Source of the DNA: DATILI01 sp035476635
GTDB lineage: Bacteria; Pseudomonadota; Gammaproteobacteria; Burkholderiales; Burkholderiaceae_C
NCBI GenBank assembly: GCA_035476635.1
Contig: DATILI010000086.1
Location: forward strand, 1-23,017
DNA: 23,017 bases
Direction of reading: 5' to 3'
In this document: positions 9,394 through 16,754 of the stretch, one piece after another
Position numbering within the stretch: position 1 is the stretch's first letter
How the letters are laid out: the number at the start of each line of letters is the position of its first letter
Notes under the pieces: model-generated
Told to the model about the DNA's origin: nothing
Seen by the model: the letters and a program-made list of their open reading frames with translations, nothing else
The model's database searches: none
Position numbers and translations under genes: made by a program

Positions 9394-9447
9394 AACCGCA
9401 TCCTACCCCGGAACGCGTGCTTCGGACGCTTCGCGCGGTTACGGTCC

Positions 9448-9462
9448 GGTTACTAACTTTCA
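9448..9462. promoter_or_regulatory. Second, weaker copy of the edd operator-like site
   Basis: GGTTACTAACTTTCA is identical to the site at 9379-9393 at 12 of 15 positions, in the same orientation, 69 bp further upstream of edd. A 7-mer CGGTTAC also occurs twice here (9436-9442 and 9447-9453), 11 bp apart. It could be an auxiliary operator, or chance. Confidence 0.3.
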
Positions 9463-9554
9463 TGCCCGCCTACTCGAACTGCTTTGTGTGCGCCAGGCGC
9501 CACGGTTTCATCCGAGAGAAAGCACGGGTTACTGCGCCGCTGCGGAGGTGCTTG

Positions 9555-9560
9555 TACAGT
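9555..9560 (+). promoter_or_regulatory. Candidate -10 element of the chaC-like gene
   Basis: TACAGT lies 8 bases before the ATG at 9569, and no ribosome binding site lies between. The spacing would put the transcript start at or within about two bases of ATG. The -35 region is weak. Confidence 0.35.
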
Positions 9561-9568
9561 CCGTACCG

Positions 9569-10162
9569 ATGACCCTTGCCGCGACGCCAGTGACGCCCCT
9601 GCGCGACCCCGCCCCGATGTTGGAGCAGGCACTGCGCGAATGGGGCGGCCACAGCGATCTTTGGATCTTTGGCTACGCCTCGCTGATCTGGCGGCCGGAT
9701 TTCGAGTTTGCCGAGCAGCGCCTGGCCCATGTGCACGGCTGGCACCGCGCGCTCAAGATGTGGAGCCGCATCAACCGCGGCACACCGGAGTGCCCGGGCC
9801 TGGTGTTCGCGCTCCTGTCGGGCGGCAGCTGCCAGGGCGTGGTGTTCCGCATTCCGCGGCGCGACGGCCACGAGGTGCTGGCCACCTTGTGGCAACGCGA
9901 GATGGTCACAGCCGTCTATGACCCGCGCTGGCTGCACTGCCGCACGCCGGAGGGAACGGTGCAGGCCCTGGCGTTCACCTTGTCGCGCGCAAGCCCGAGC
10001 TACACCGGCGAACTCAGCGATGCGCAATACCGGCAGATCTTCTCGGACTCGTGCGGCAAATACGGCACGACGCTGGACTACGCGCAGCAGACGCTGCACA
10101 GCCTGCACCGCCACGGCATCGACGATGCCGCGCTGCAACAGCTGCTGCAACATGCTGGCTGA
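9569..10162 (+). CDS. ChaC-type gamma-glutamylcyclotransferase
   Basis: A 197-residue cytoplasmic protein of the ChaC/GGCT fold, which in characterised members degrades glutathione to 5-oxoproline and Cys-Gly. The substrate-binding loop FGYASLIWRP (34-43) matches the family, with Ala where YGSL is more common. The likely catalytic glutamate is E111 in LWQREM. Further family segments are CPGLVFAL and GVVFRI in the first half and the CGKYGTTLDY segment near the C-terminus. The start at 9569 is chosen because the protein then has normal length; the longer opening to 9377 is not family-like. It is divergent from edd and followed 93 bases later by sodC on the same strand. Confidence 0.9.
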   Translation: MTLAATPVTPLRDPAPMLEQALREWGGHSDLWIFGYASLIWRPDFEFAEQRLAHVHGWHRALKMWSRINRGTPECPGLVFALLSGGSCQGVVFRIPRRDGHEVLATLWQREMVTAVYDPRWLHCRTPEGTVQALAFTLSRASPSYTGELSDAQYRQIFSDSCGKYGTTLDYAQQTLHSLHRHGIDDAALQQLLQHAG

Positions 10163-10255
10163 AGCACGCGCTGGGCTGGACGCGGCATAAGATCGGGTGA
10201 GGCTGCGGTTCGTGCCGGCAAGCCCACCGAAACCCAACAACCAAGGAAACAAATC

Positions 10256-10801
10256 ATGGCGCAACGCCCTTTTCATCTCGCCGGCCTCGTGGCCGCCGCT
10301 CCGCTGGCCGCCCTACTTGCCGGGTGTGGCAGCATGCCCAGCATGTCCAGCGGACCCAGCGCCCAGGCGCAACTCATGCAGACCACCGGCAACAGCGCCA
10401 GCGGCATGGTGAAGTTCAGCCAGTCCGGCGACAAGGTGCTGGTCAGCGGCGAGGTGCGCGGCCTGAAGCCCAACGCCGAGCATGGCTTTCACGTGCATGA
10501 GAAGGGCGACTGCTCCAGCGGCGACGGCATGAGCACCGGCGGCCACTTCAACCCCGGCGGCAGCGCGCACGGCCAGCACAGCCATGGCACCCACCACGCA
10601 GGCGACCTGCCCAGCCTGAAGGCCGATGCCTACGGTGTGGCGAAATTCAGCTTCGAATCAAAAACCATTGCGGTCGGCAGCGGCAGCAACGACATCGTCG
10701 GCAAGGGCCTCATCGTGCACCGCGACCCGGACGACTACAAGACCCAACCGACCGGCAACGCGGGCCCGCGCATGGCCTGCGCGGTGATCACGCGGGTTTG
10801 A
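10256..10801 (+). CDS. sodC: Cu/Zn superoxide dismutase, lipoprotein form
   Basis: A 181-residue envelope enzyme that dismutates superoxide. A lipobox LLAGC puts lipidated C24 after a hydrophobic signal, so it should be membrane-tethered in the periplasm. Copper ligands are H79 and H81 (GFHVHEKGDC), bridging H97 (GGHFNP) and H155; zinc ligands are H105, H114 and D117, at the same spacing as in bovine SOD. C86 and C175 form the conserved disulfide and R172 is the active-site arginine. The zinc loop holds extra histidines (H108, H110, H113). AAGGA lies about 8 bases before the ATG. It ends 12 bases from the convergent serine hydrolase gene. Confidence 0.95.
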   Translation: MAQRPFHLAGLVAAAPLAALLAGCGSMPSMSSGPSAQAQLMQTTGNSASGMVKFSQSGDKVLVSGEVRGLKPNAEHGFHVHEKGDCSSGDGMSTGGHFNPGGSAHGQHSHGTHHAGDLPSLKADAYGVAKFSFESKTIAVGSGSNDIVGKGLIVHRDPDDYKTQPTGNAGPRMACAVITRV

Positions 10802-10813
10802 AGCTTCTGCCAA

Positions 10814-11977
10814 TCAGGGTTGGCCGTCCTCGCCGATGTTGCGGCGGCCATGGGACGGCAACTGCTGCCAGCGCCGGTAGTCAATCCAGTCGAGGCCGGG
10901 TTGCCGGCCTTCCCCGAGCGCCAGCGCCACGAGGTCCGGCGCGATCGCCAGGCCGTTCAGACCGTTTGCAAAGAACACCAGGCCGCGCCGCTGCGTGCGC
11001 GACACCACGGCAAAGGCCTTGCTGTTGCCGTTGTCGCCCCAGTGCCAAAACGCCTCGTCGCCGCCGCGCTGCTGCAGCCCCCAGCCCAGTCCCCAGGAGA
11101 CCTCGTCTGAAAGCGGTGTGGCGCGCCGGCCGATGCTGCTTGTGGACGGCCCCACGCGGACCTGGCTGCGCAGCATCTGTGCGGCCGTCTCCGGCTTCAA
11201 GCGTTCGCCGTTCAGCACGGCGATGAGGAATCGCGCGAAATCGGGCGCCGTGGTGCTCAGGCTGGAGGCCGGGTTGGCCGCGCCAAAGCGCCGCTGCCCT
11301 TGCGACTCGCCGCGCGCGTCATGTCCGAACGCCTTGCGCTGCGCATGGCTGTCCTGCCAGAGAAAGCTGCTGTGCGTCATGCCCAGCGGATCGAACACCA
11401 GTCGCTTCACCGTACGCTCGGTGCTTTCCCCGGTCAGACGCTCCACCACGCGCGCGAGATAGACAAAGCCTTCCCCCGAATAGCTGAAGCGCTCGCCAGG
11501 CGTGAAATGAATCGCCAGGGGCGCGCCCGCCGCCCGCCAGTTCGGAAAGCCCGTGCGATGGCTCAGCACATGGCGCGCAGTGATCTGCGCAAGGCGCGAA
11601 TCGTCTCCCACGTCGTAGCCGCCCGGAAGGTAGTGCGCGAGCGGCGTGTCCAGCCCGAGCAGGCCGGCGTCCACGAGTTGCAGCACCGCATGGGCGAACA
11701 CCGGTTTGCTGAGCGAGGCGGCCTCGAATACGGTCTCCTGCGCCACCGGTTCCCGCGTGCGCGAATCCGCCAGGCCGAACGTGCCCTGCCAGGCCAGCCC
11801 GGCATCGGTGACCAGGGCCATGGCCAGCCCCGGCACCCGGGCGCTGGCCATGAGCGCCGGCGTTTGGCGCTGCAGGCGCTCGGCCGCCTCCTCCAACGAA
11901 GGTGGCGCGCCCATTGCCGCGGTGGACGCGGCAAGACCGTTGAAGACCAAGGTGGCGGCGATGGTGAGCTGGCGCAT
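10814..11977 (-). CDS. Serine hydrolase of the beta-lactamase/class C family, exported
   Basis: A 387-residue protein with a short signal peptide (about 1-23, ending AAMG). It has the three active-site motifs of the family: SLSK with nucleophile S88 and K91, YSG with Y166, and HWG at 312-314. Relatives include AmpC-like enzymes, EstB-type esterases, D-aminopeptidases and penicillin-binding-like proteins. The HWG motif in place of KTG suggests an esterase or peptidase rather than a true beta-lactamase, but this is inference. The ATG at 11977 has GGAG 8 bases upstream; the longer opening to 12007 is not used. It lies 62 bases after the RidA-like gene on the same strand and may be cotranscribed. 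Confidence 0.87.
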   Translation of the reverse strand: MRQLTIAATLVFNGLAASTAAMGAPPSLEEAAERLQRQTPALMASARVPGLAMALVTDAGLAWQGTFGLADSRTREPVAQETVFEAASLSKPVFAHAVLQLVDAGLLGLDTPLAHYLPGGYDVGDDSRLAQITARHVLSHRTGFPNWRAAGAPLAIHFTPGERFSYSGEGFVYLARVVERLTGESTERTVKRLVFDPLGMTHSSFLWQDSHAQRKAFGHDARGESQGQRRFGAANPASSLSTTAPDFARFLIAVLNGERLKPETAAQMLRSQVRVGPSTSSIGRRATPLSDEVSWGLGWGLQQRGGDEAFWHWGDNGNSKAFAVVSRTQRRGLVFFANGLNGLAIAPDLVALALGEGRQPGLDWIDYRRWQQLPSHGRRNIGEDGQP

Positions 11978-12039
11978 CCGATGAACTCCTGCAAGCGATG
12001 GCCCCAAGCGTAGCGCAAGCGGCCCGCCGAAGACTGCCG

Positions 12040-12435
12040 CTAGGCGGTGTGTGCAACGGCGCTGATCTCGATCAGTTGCACAGGGGACGCCAGGTATGTC
12101 ACGCCGATGAGGGAACCGGCCGGCCGATGGTCGCCCACGTAGTCCTTGAACAGGCGGACGACTGGCTCGAAATGCTCTTGCGCGTGGGTCAGGTAGATCG
12201 TCACATCAGCGAGGTTCGACCGCGTGGCACCAAATCCCGCCAGCACGCGATCGAGATTCGCCAGCGTCTGCCGGGTCTGCGCCTCGACATCGCCCTCGCC
12301 GATGAAAGTGCCCTGCATGTCGTGGGAAAATTGCCCCGAAATGTAGATGGTGCCGTCGACGCTGTAGCCTTGGCTGATGCCGTGAGCGCCGTCCCATGGG
12401 ACGCCGTGGCTGTAGGTGGTGGCCTTTTGTTTCAT
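12040..12435 (-). CDS. RidA (YjgF/YER057c/UK114) family protein without the catalytic arginine
   Basis: A 131-residue cytoplasmic protein of the RidA fold, with GYSVDGTIYISGQ near 23-35, a QTRQTLANLDRVL helix and the C-terminal strand region ending EISAVA. Canonical RidA deaminates reactive enamines using an arginine in PARS; here the segment reads RPAGSLIGV, with glycine G107 in place of that arginine. It therefore belongs to one of the divergent Rid subgroups and may not be an imine deaminase. AAGGA lies 6 bases upstream of the ATG. It is divergent from the LysR gene, which is its likely regulator. Confidence 0.88.
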   Translation of the reverse strand: MKQKATTYSHGVPWDGAHGISQGYSVDGTIYISGQFSHDMQGTFIGEGDVEAQTRQTLANLDRVLAGFGATRSNLADVTIYLTHAQEHFEPVVRLFKDYVGDHRPAGSLIGVTYLASPVQLIEISAVAHTA

Positions 12436-12477
12436 GTTCGTTCCTTCGCTGTTGGTGGTTCCCGCCGAACATCGGCG

Positions 12478-12497
12478 ACGTGTTGAAAACGTGTTGA
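12478..12497. promoter_or_regulatory. Tandem direct repeat ACGTGTTGA-AA-ACGTGTTGA, candidate LysR operator
   Basis: Two identical 9-base copies spaced 11 bp start to start, one helical turn apart, sit in the 119-bp region between the divergent RidA-like and LysR genes. The placement fits an operator for the LysR protein. It is a direct repeat, not the usual T-N11-A palindrome. Confidence 0.4.
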
Positions 12498-12554
12498 GAA
12501 CTTTAGCCAGCCGATTGACGAACGGATGTCTACACAGACGCGAAGAACTTTCCT

Positions 12555-13451
12555 ATGCTGCGCGCGAATTTGAACGAGATCCTCGTCTTCATGGCCGTCG
12601 TCGATGGAGCAAGCTTCATCGCCGGAGGGCAGGCCATGGGCCTGACCAGGTCGGCGGCAGGCAAGGCCGTGAACCGCCTGGAAGACCGGCTGGGCGTACG
12701 CCTTTTGCACCGTACAACGCGGGCGCTGAGCCTTACCGACGAGGGCCGGGTCTTCTACGACCAGGGTTTGCAGATCCTCGCGGCGGTCGACGACGCTGAG
12801 GCGAGCGTGGCGGGGCGTCCCGGAACGCCACGGGGACTCCTGCGGCTCACCGTTCCCGATGCCTTCGGGCGGCTCGTGGTTCTGCCGCTGCTGCGCAAAT
12901 ATCTTGAGGCCTGGCCCGACGTCCAGGTCGAGGTGAGCTTCACCGACCGCCAGGCCGACATCGTCGAGGAAGGCTTCGACCTGGCGGTGCGGATCGGAGA
13001 AGCGCCCCCGGACACGCGGCTGGTCTCCCGGGTGGTCGCCAAGTACAAGGCCGTGCTGTGTGCCTCGCCGTCCTACCTTGCCAGGCGCGGCGAACCAGCG
13101 AACGTCGACGAACTCGCTGGCCACGACTGCTTGATCTTCAGCAGCCGCAATCGACGGCAGAGCTGGCGCTTCCTCGGCGACGATGGCGTCTGGGTCAAGG
13201 CCCAGGGTCGAAGCCGTTTGCGGCTGGACAGCGGAGAAGCCATTCGGGACGCTGCCGTCGCAGGCCTGGGCATTGCGTTTCTTCCGGACTTCCTGGTTGC
13301 CGGGGACCTGGCTGCCGGCCGCCTCCAGCAGGTGCTACCCAGGCTTGAGGCTGGGGACGTGAAGATCGTGGCGATCTACCCGACCCGACGCCATCTGGAG
13401 CCCCGTGTCAGGCGCTTCATCGATCTCATGGCCGAAGAGATTGGGACCTGA
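12555..13451 (+). CDS. LysR-family transcriptional regulator
   Basis: A 298-residue regulator. Residues about 5-64 form the winged helix-turn-helix (FMAVVDGASFIAGG, then RSAAGKAVNRLEDRLG and RLLHRTTRALSLTDEG). Residues about 92-297 are the substrate-binding co-inducer domain, with DLAVRIGEAPPDTRLVSR and GIAFLPDFLV. It looks like the group of LysR proteins that control a divergent neighbour, here the RidA-like gene. No ribosome binding site precedes the ATG at 12555; the start is fixed by the DNA-binding domain. Its end overlaps the convergent MocA-like gene by 26 bases. The inducer is unknown. Confidence 0.94.
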   Translation: MLRANLNEILVFMAVVDGASFIAGGQAMGLTRSAAGKAVNRLEDRLGVRLLHRTTRALSLTDEGRVFYDQGLQILAAVDDAEASVAGRPGTPRGLLRLTVPDAFGRLVVLPLLRKYLEAWPDVQVEVSFTDRQADIVEEGFDLAVRIGEAPPDTRLVSRVVAKYKAVLCASPSYLARRGEPANVDELAGHDCLIFSSRNRRQSWRFLGDDGVWVKAQGRSRLRLDSGEAIRDAAVAGLGIAFLPDFLVAGDLAAGRLQQVLPRLEAGDVKIVAIYPTRRHLEPRVRRFIDLMAEEIGT

Positions 13452-13974
13452 TGATGAGTAGCCGCTCGGCCTGTGCAAGGTCCTGCAGGGTATCGATGTC
13501 GGTCACGGTGCCGATGTCGTCGACCGCGACTTCGATGGCCGCGTGTGCCTTCACCACCGGCGCCGCCCCCTGATTGCCGCTCAAGGCGAGCAAGGCCGGG
13601 CCGCACAGCGCTGAGAACCCGACGGGATGCCCGCGCTGGCCCGCATGCACGGGCACGGCCACCGCGTGCGATCGCAAGGCGTCGGCAATCCGCAGCAAGG
13701 TAGCCGCCTGCACCAGTGGCAGATCGGCCGGCAGGATCAGCCAGCCCGATGCACCCTGCGTGGCGCGCACGGCAGCGGCAATCGAGTCGCCCATGCCCGG
13801 GTGGCCCTGGTCCTCCAGATGCCAGGCCAGGCCGCTGGCGCGCACCGCGTCCAGCGTGTGCTGCAGCACCGGCTTGCCGGCCAGCAGCGCCTGCAGTTTA
13901 TGGACACTGCCGCCCGAGGCCTTGAAGCGCTCGCCGCGCCCCGAAGCCAGCACGATGACGGTAGGGGCGCCCAA
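13426..13974 (-). CDS. MobA/MocA-like nucleotidyltransferase (molybdenum cofactor maturation)
   Basis: A 182-residue NTP_transf_3 protein. The nucleotide-binding start is VIVLASGRGERF (6-17), followed by HKLQALLAGKPVL; the metal-binding LPADLPLV has D84, and GMGDSIAAAV (60-69) is typical of MocA-type enzymes. E. coli MocA adds CMP to the Mo-pterin cofactor of xanthine oxidase-family enzymes. Being 7 bases downstream of two such enzymes makes this role likely. The start is TTG: an in-frame TGA seven codons upstream excludes longer versions, and the next in-frame starts would cut the nucleotide-binding loop. No good ribosome binding site is visible, so it probably depends on coupling to the upstream gene. 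Confidence 0.85.
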   Translation of the reverse strand: MGAPTVIVLASGRGERFKASGGSVHKLQALLAGKPVLQHTLDAVRASGLAWHLEDQGHPGMGDSIAAAVRATQGASGWLILPADLPLVQAATLLRIADALRSHAVAVPVHAGQRGHPVGFSALCGPALLALSGNQGAAPVVKAHAAIEVAVDDIGTVTDIDTLQDLAQAERLLIIRSQSLRP

Positions 13975-13981
13975 GCGGAGT

Positions 13982-16126
13982 TCAGGCCTGCTTCAGTGCG
14001 TCCGCCGTGATCGGCAGCTTGCGCACGCGCTTGCCGGTCAGCGCGGCCACGGCGTTGGCAATGGCCGGCACCACCACGGCCGTGGCGGGTTCGCCGATGC
14101 CGCCGGGCTTTTCAGTGCTGTTGACCAGGATGATGTCGATGGCCGGCGACTCATTCATGCGCACCAGCGGAAACTGGTGGAAGTTGGTCTGCTGCACGCG
14201 GCCCTTGTCCACCGTGATCTCCTGCATCAGCGCCGCGCCCATGCCGAACACCACGCTGGACTGGATCTGCGCTTCCACCGTGTCGGGGTTGACCATGCGG
14301 CCCAGGTCGGCCGCCACCGTCACCTTGTGCACCACCACGGCGCCGTCCTTCAGGCTGATCTCGGCGACCTGGGCCATGTAGGTGTCGTAGCCTTCCATCA
14401 GCGCGATGCCACGCGCGCGGCCGGCGGGCAATGGGGTTCCCCAGCCTGCCTTGTCGGCCGCCAGCTTGAGCACATTCGCGAAGCGCGGCTGCTTGCTCAG
14501 GAGGGACATGCGGTAGGCATACGGGTCCTGGCCCGCCTCCTTGGCGAGTTCGTCGATGAAGCTCTCGTTGGCAAAGGCGTTGAGCAAATGGCTGACCGAG
14601 CGCCAATAGCCCACGCGCAGGCCGGCGTCGTGCTTGACGATGTCGTGCTTGATGGCCGCGATCTCATAGGGCGCCATCGCCGCCTCGGTCATCAGCGGGT
14701 CTTGCACCTCGCCCGGCAGGCCGAAGACACGGCCGGTGATGGACTGCGACGTCATGCGAAACGTCATGGCCGTGGGCTTGCCGTCCGCGCCCAGTGCCGC
14801 GGCCATGTTGTGCACCGCTTGCGGGCGGTAGAAGTCATGCGTCATGTCGTCCTCGCGCGACCAGACCAGCTTTACCGGCTTGTTGACCGCCTTGGAGATC
14901 TGCGCCGCCTGGATGATGAAGTCCAGGTCGATGCGGCGGCCGAACCCGCCGCCCAGGAAGGTGGTCTTCAGGGAGACGTCTTCGGCCTTGACGCCCAGCG
15001 CCTTGGCCACCGTGCCCTGCGCCGCATCCTGCCACTGCGTCGGGCCGATCAGGTGCACCTTGCCGTTGTCGTAATGCGCGGTGAAGTTCATCGGCTCCAG
15101 CGGCGAATGCGAGAGCAGCTGGCTCACGTACTCGGCGCGAACCACCTTGGCGGCAGATGCGATCGCGGCATCGGCATCGCCCACGGCCTTGTAGGGCAGT
15201 GGCTTGCCGGTCTTGGCAGCGGCGCGCAGGCCTTCGAGCATGGCCTTGTCGTTGAGGTTGGCGCCGGCCCCTTCGTCCCAGACGATGGTCACAGCCTTGC
15301 GCGCCTGGTGGGCGCGCCACCAGCTATTGGCCACCACGGCCACGCCGTCGGGAATCTGCACCACGTCAATGACGCCGGGCATGCCCTTGGCCTTGGCCGC
15401 GTCAAAGCTCTTGACCGTGCCACCGATGACCGGGCATTGCTCCAGCGCGGCATACACCATGCCGGGCAGCTTCACGTCGATGCCGAATTCGGCTGTGCCA
15501 TTGACCTTGGCCGGCGTATCGAGCCTGGGCGTGCGCTTGCCGACGATGCGGAAGTTGCTCGGATCCTTGATCGGCGGATTTGCCGGAACCGGATAGGTTG
15601 CCGCCTTTGCGGCGAGCTGGCCATAGGTGGCCTTCCTGCCCTTGGGGCCGAGCACCATGCCGTTCTCGGCACGCAGTTCGCTGCGGTCCACCTTCCAGGT
15701 CTCGGACGCCGCGGTGATCAGCATTTCGCGGACCTGGGCGCCGGCGACGCGCAGCTTCTCCCAGCCGTCGCGCACCGAGGTCGAGCCGCCGGTGAGTTGC
15801 GGCCCGCCCAGCAGCGGATTGCCGTAGAGCTTGGCATTGGGCGGCGCAATCGCCACCTTGATGCGCTTGATGTCGACGTTCAGTTCCTCGGCGATCAGCA
15901 TCGGCATCGAGGTGTAGACGCCCTGCCCCATCTCGGAGCGCGCCGACAGCAGCGTGATGGTGTTGTCGTCGGCAATATGAACCCAGGCATTCGGGGTGTA
16001 CAACAGGCCAGCGGCCTGCGCCTCGTTGAGGCCGGGCAGCGCAACGCCGACCAGCAGGCCGCCGGAAGCGATGGCCGAGGTCTTGAGGAAATCGCGGCGC
16101 GAGGTGGAAGTGATGGTTGTGGTCAT
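13982..16126 (-). CDS. Xanthine oxidase-family molybdopterin-binding subunit, IorB-like (second copy)
   Basis: A 714-residue large subunit. The N-terminus has a Tat signal, TSRRDFLK near 8-15 followed by a hydrophobic stretch, so the folded enzyme should be exported to the periplasm. It follows the IorB (isoquinoline 1-oxidoreductase) pattern: SEMGQGVYTSMP, LTGGSTSVRDGW, GGGFGRR, and PGGIGEP near the C-terminus, where E679 is the expected catalytic glutamate. The second ATG (16126) is chosen because GAGGAG lies about 7 bases before it; the ATG at 16132 is too close to that site. It starts 11 bases after its [2Fe-2S] subunit. The substrate, perhaps an aldehyde or N-heterocycle, is not known. 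Confidence 0.92.
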   Translation of the reverse strand: MTTTITSTSRRDFLKTSAIASGGLLVGVALPGLNEAQAAGLLYTPNAWVHIADDNTITLLSARSEMGQGVYTSMPMLIAEELNVDIKRIKVAIAPPNAKLYGNPLLGGPQLTGGSTSVRDGWEKLRVAGAQVREMLITAASETWKVDRSELRAENGMVLGPKGRKATYGQLAAKAATYPVPANPPIKDPSNFRIVGKRTPRLDTPAKVNGTAEFGIDVKLPGMVYAALEQCPVIGGTVKSFDAAKAKGMPGVIDVVQIPDGVAVVANSWWRAHQARKAVTIVWDEGAGANLNDKAMLEGLRAAAKTGKPLPYKAVGDADAAIASAAKVVRAEYVSQLLSHSPLEPMNFTAHYDNGKVHLIGPTQWQDAAQGTVAKALGVKAEDVSLKTTFLGGGFGRRIDLDFIIQAAQISKAVNKPVKLVWSREDDMTHDFYRPQAVHNMAAALGADGKPTAMTFRMTSQSITGRVFGLPGEVQDPLMTEAAMAPYEIAAIKHDIVKHDAGLRVGYWRSVSHLLNAFANESFIDELAKEAGQDPYAYRMSLLSKQPRFANVLKLAADKAGWGTPLPAGRARGIALMEGYDTYMAQVAEISLKDGAVVVHKVTVAADLGRMVNPDTVEAQIQSSVVFGMGAALMQEITVDKGRVQQTNFHQFPLVRMNESPAIDIILVNSTEKPGGIGEPATAVVVPAIANAVAALTGKRVRKLPITADALKQA

Positions 16127-16137
16127 GCTCATTCTCC

Positions 16138-16602
16138 TCAGGCCTTGCGCATCGAAGCGGCTGCGTCCTTGATGGCTGCGCGAACCCGCGGATAGGTACC
16201 GCAGCGGCAGATGTTGCCGCTCATCGCGGCGTCGATGTCGGCGTCGCTGGGCGATTTGTTCGCCGACAGCAGCGCGGCGGCGCTCATGAGCTGGCCCGAT
16301 TGGCAATAGCCGCACTGGGGCACATCGTGCTTGATCCACGCCACCTGCAGCGGATGCGTGTTGTTGCGCGAGAGGCTTTCCACCGTCGCAACCTTGGCGC
16401 CCGATACGGAAGACAGCGGCGTCTGGCAGGAGCGCACCGGCTGGCCATTGACGTGGACGGTACAGGCGCCGCACAGCGCCATGCCGCAGCCGAACTTGGT
16501 GCCGGTCAGGCCCAGCTCGTCGCGAATCACCCATAGCAGCGGGGTATCGGGTTCGGCATTGGCGGTCACAGCCTTGCCATTGAGGTTGAATTTCACACTC
16601 AT
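16138..16602 (-). CDS. [2Fe-2S] subunit of molybdenum hydroxylase, IorA-like (second copy)
   Basis: A 154-residue iron-sulfur subunit with two clusters. The plant ferredoxin-like cluster uses C39, C44, C47 and C59 (FGCGMALCGACTVH and RSC), and the second uses C97, C100, C132 and C134 (QCGYC and ICRCGTY). It passes electrons from the molybdenum centre of the large subunit. It has no signal peptide, so it is probably exported together with its Tat-targeted partner. GGAG lies 7 bases before the ATG. It has its own likely sigma-70 promoter, separate from the upstream paralogous pair. Confidence 0.95.
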   Translation of the reverse strand: MSVKFNLNGKAVTANAEPDTPLLWVIRDELGLTGTKFGCGMALCGACTVHVNGQPVRSCQTPLSSVSGAKVATVESLSRNNTHPLQVAWIKHDVPQCGYCQSGQLMSAAALLSANKSPSDADIDAAMSGNICRCGTYPRVRAAIKDAAASMRKA

Positions 16603-16662
16603 GAGTTGTCTCCGTTATGGGATCGTGGGGCAGCCACTGCGGTACCGGCGGCAGCGATGCAC

Positions 16663-16691
16663 AGCCTAGCCTCGAGGCCGGAAAATTTCAA
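16663..16691 (-). promoter_or_regulatory. Candidate sigma-70 promoter for the second Mo-hydroxylase pair
   Basis: On the minus strand, TTGAAA (16686-16691) and TAGGCT (16663-16668) are separated by exactly 17 bases. Transcription would start near 16656, about 54 bases before the IorA-like ATG. It implies that the two Mo-hydroxylase pairs can be controlled separately. The -10 has only the core T-A...T match. The rest of the 152-bp gap holds a GCGCAT/ATGCGC inverted repeat (16711-16740) and a run of eight G (16741-16748). Confidence 0.4.
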
Positions 16692-16754
16692 ATGGTTTAC
16701 CCCTATCGCCGCGCATCATTCTCAGAACGGAACAATGCGCGGGGGGGGCAAAGC

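Noticed and set aside
13574..16195. Very long open plus-strand frame (873 codons) opposite the second IorB-like gene and the MocA-like gene
   Set aside because: It is antisense to two clearly homologous genes, has no family resemblance and has the His/Arg/Gln-rich composition of a high-GC shadow frame.
16711..16740. GCGCAT...ATGCGC inverted repeat as a terminator for the first Mo-hydroxylase pair
   Set aside because: The stem is only 6 bp with an 18-base loop and has no T run in the minus-strand direction.
16741..16748. Run of eight G as a possible phase-variable tract
   Set aside because: It lies between genes, just after a stop codon and away from the promoter spacer, so length change has no obvious effect.
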